30,352 nt of DNA from a virus: IMG/VR virus record IMGVR_UViG_3300048592_000125, positions 1 to 30,352 of that record. One strand, given 5' to 3'. Below the pieces are notes generated by a model. That model was not told the DNA's origin. It was given only the letters and a program-made list of their open reading frames with translations, and searched no databases. A program made the translations under genes and the position numbers. Below, one piece after another: positions 29,618 through 30,352 of this stretch (its first letter is position 1; every line of letters starts with the position of its first letter).

Positions 29618-30043
29618 TTACTGGGGCGGGTTAGCAGTCGGCTTGTAGGCCGGATAGCCAAGAACAGCCACAGCCGCCAGGAAGATGTTGCCGGAGTCGT
29701 TGCCCGACGGAGTCACCGTCAGACGGACGTACCGCTTATTGCCACGATAGCCGATCTTCCGCGTCTCGGTATCGTCGTCAAAGGCGAAGCCGGCGAGGGC
29801 CTCGGTGCCATTCAGGTCGGCGTCCGCCACAGCCGAGAAGTTGGCTCCGGACTCGTCGGACTCCTCGACGAGCACGGCGAAGGTGGCGTTGGCGTCGGTG
29901 TTCGTCCCGATGGAGAGAGCGAACATGAGAGCATCGTAGCCCTTGCGGTCGACGACGGTCCCGACGATGGCAGTGTTGTCGGTTCGAGCAGCCACCGGAG
30001 GAATGACGTTCCGCAGGTGGAGGTTGTTCGTGATATCACGCAT
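29618..30043 (-). CDS. Probable head accessory / capsid decoration protein
   Basis: A 141-residue beta-rich protein directly downstream of the major capsid gene. It reads MRDITNNLHLRNVIPPVAARTDNTAIV, then GYDALMFALSIGTNTDANATFAVLVEES, ADADLNGTEALAGFAFDDD, KRYVRLTVTPSGND and FLAAVAVLGYPAYKPTANPPQ. The pattern matches a group of small conserved proteins that I recall following capsid genes in rhizobial and related phages, whose function is not proven. The Ig-like strand order and position favour a capsid surface or decoration role. It is bordered on both sides by hairpins, so it may be expressed at a level different from the genes after it. Confidence 0.65.
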   Translation of the reverse strand: MRDITNNLHLRNVIPPVAARTDNTAIVGTVVDRKGYDALMFALSIGTNTDANATFAVLVEESDESGANFSAVADADLNGTEALAGFAFDDDTETRKIGYRGNKRYVRLTVTPSGNDSGNIFLAAVAVLGYPAYKPTANPPQ

Positions 30044-30070
30044 TAGTGCGTCTCCTGAGAAGGAAGGTGA

Positions 30071-30090
30071 CCCGGCGCAAGAGCGCCGGG
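30071..30090 (-). other. Hairpin after the major capsid gene
   Basis: A perfect 8-base GC-rich stem (CCCGGCGC / GCGCCGGG) with a 4-base loop lies 9 bases after the capsid stop. There is no T-tract on either side, so it looks more like an mRNA stabiliser or weak attenuator than a true terminator. Confidence 0.6.
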
Positions 30091-30098
30091 CCTATTGA

Positions 30099-30352
30099 TC
30101 AGGTGGTGCTGAACTTGAGGAACTTCAGCGCCTCGAAGTCGAGCGCACCGCCGCCGACGCGCCGGGTCGTGTAGAACCCGATGTACGGCTTGTTAGTGAG
30201 CGCGTCACGCAGGACACGGATGCCAGTGCGGTCCACGATGGTGTAGGCCTCGGCGAAGTTGCCGAACGCGATGGACAGCGAGTCCGCGCCGACAGTCGGC
30301 ATGTCCTCGCACTCCATGACGGGGAAGCCGATGAGGTTCCCGGTCTCGAAGG
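30099..30352 (-). CDS. Major capsid protein, HK97 fold (C-terminal part)
   Basis: The gene runs off the right edge; 84 C-terminal residues are visible. The sequence FETGNLIGFPVMECEDMPTV, then SLSIAFGNFAEAYTIVDRTGIRVLRDALTNKPYIGFYTTRRVGG and LKFLKFS is the highly conserved C-terminal part of HK97-fold major capsid proteins: a Gly-Phe/Tyr-Pro-Val string, the D/E-MP turn, the FGNF-A-Y strand, and the VLRD-TNKP--FYTTRRVGG block. It forms the icosahedral capsid lattice. It is the first gene seen of the - strand structural operon; the portal, protease and terminase genes should lie to the right of the window. Confidence 0.92.
   Translation of the reverse strand, partial: FETGNLIGFPVMECEDMPTVGADSLSIAFGNFAEAYTIVDRTGIRVLRDALTNKPYIGFYTTRRVGGGALDFEALKFLKFSTT

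Noticed and set aside
1-30352. Integrase, repressor, attachment site, tRNA genes
   Set aside because: Searched by eye on both strands; no recognisable motif or cloverleaf was found, though small tRNAs cannot be fully excluded without a dedicated program.

Overview
The window is a contiguous piece of a tailed double-stranded DNA phage genome with siphovirus morphology, almost certainly infecting a Gram-negative host: it carries an embedded spanin pair (inner-membrane and lipoprotein parts), an endolysin and a full long non-contractile tail module with tape measure. Several families (Sak4-type ATPase, DUF669, TIGR02594-like endolysin, GcrA/Myb-like HTH, DUF6950-like tail peptidase, Gp80-like fibre protein) are common in phages of Alphaproteobacteria, so an alphaproteobacterial host is my best guess, but this is inference. 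No integrase, repressor or attachment site is visible. The DNA is GC-rich by eye and densely packed, with many genes joined by ATGA or TGATG overlaps.

Layout. Bases 1-11413 (+ strand) hold nucleotide metabolism, replication and recombination. In order: the tail of an unknown gene, a small unknown protein started by TTG, two adjacent and divergent members of the thymidylate synthase / dCMP hydroxymethylase superfamily, a Myb-like HTH plus ribbon-helix-helix protein, a dCMP deaminase, and a family-4 uracil-DNA glycosylase fused to a family A DNA polymerase. That polymerase gene is interrupted between motifs A and B by an HNH endonuclease gene read in another frame. Next come two small proteins, a RecB/Cas4-like Fe-S nuclease, a Sak4-like ATPase, a DUF669 protein, a terminator, a VRR-NUC nuclease, a SNF2-type helicase, a small HTH protein with a histone-H1-like tail, a second terminator and four small (mostly membrane) proteins. 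Bases 11441-30352 (- strand, transcribed right to left) hold, in transcription order: the C-terminus of the major capsid protein, a probable head accessory protein, connector, head-closure, neck and tail-terminator proteins, tail tube, G and GT chaperones made by a -1 frameshift, tape measure with an internal lysozyme domain, four tail-tip proteins, a tail fibre with an S74 intramolecular chaperone, four small fibre-associated proteins, an 820-residue repeat-rich adhesin/fibre, and the lysis cassette (endolysin, holin-like, spanins, two small membrane proteins). A bidirectional terminator separates the two convergent blocks at 11412-11440.

How the genes may work together. The two synthase-like proteins both carry Asp at the position of E. 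coli thymidylate synthase Asn177, the residue that separates dUMP from dCMP specificity. With the dCMP deaminase and a polymerase carrying a uracil-glycosylase domain, this suggests a pyrimidine-modifying or dU-controlling replication system. The nuclease, Sak4, DUF669, VRR-NUC and helicase genes form a recombination-dependent replication set. The - strand genes build the capsid, tail and host-recognition fibres and then lyse the cell. No tRNA, CRISPR array or insertion sequence was seen, and no stretch over 300 bases lacks a gene.
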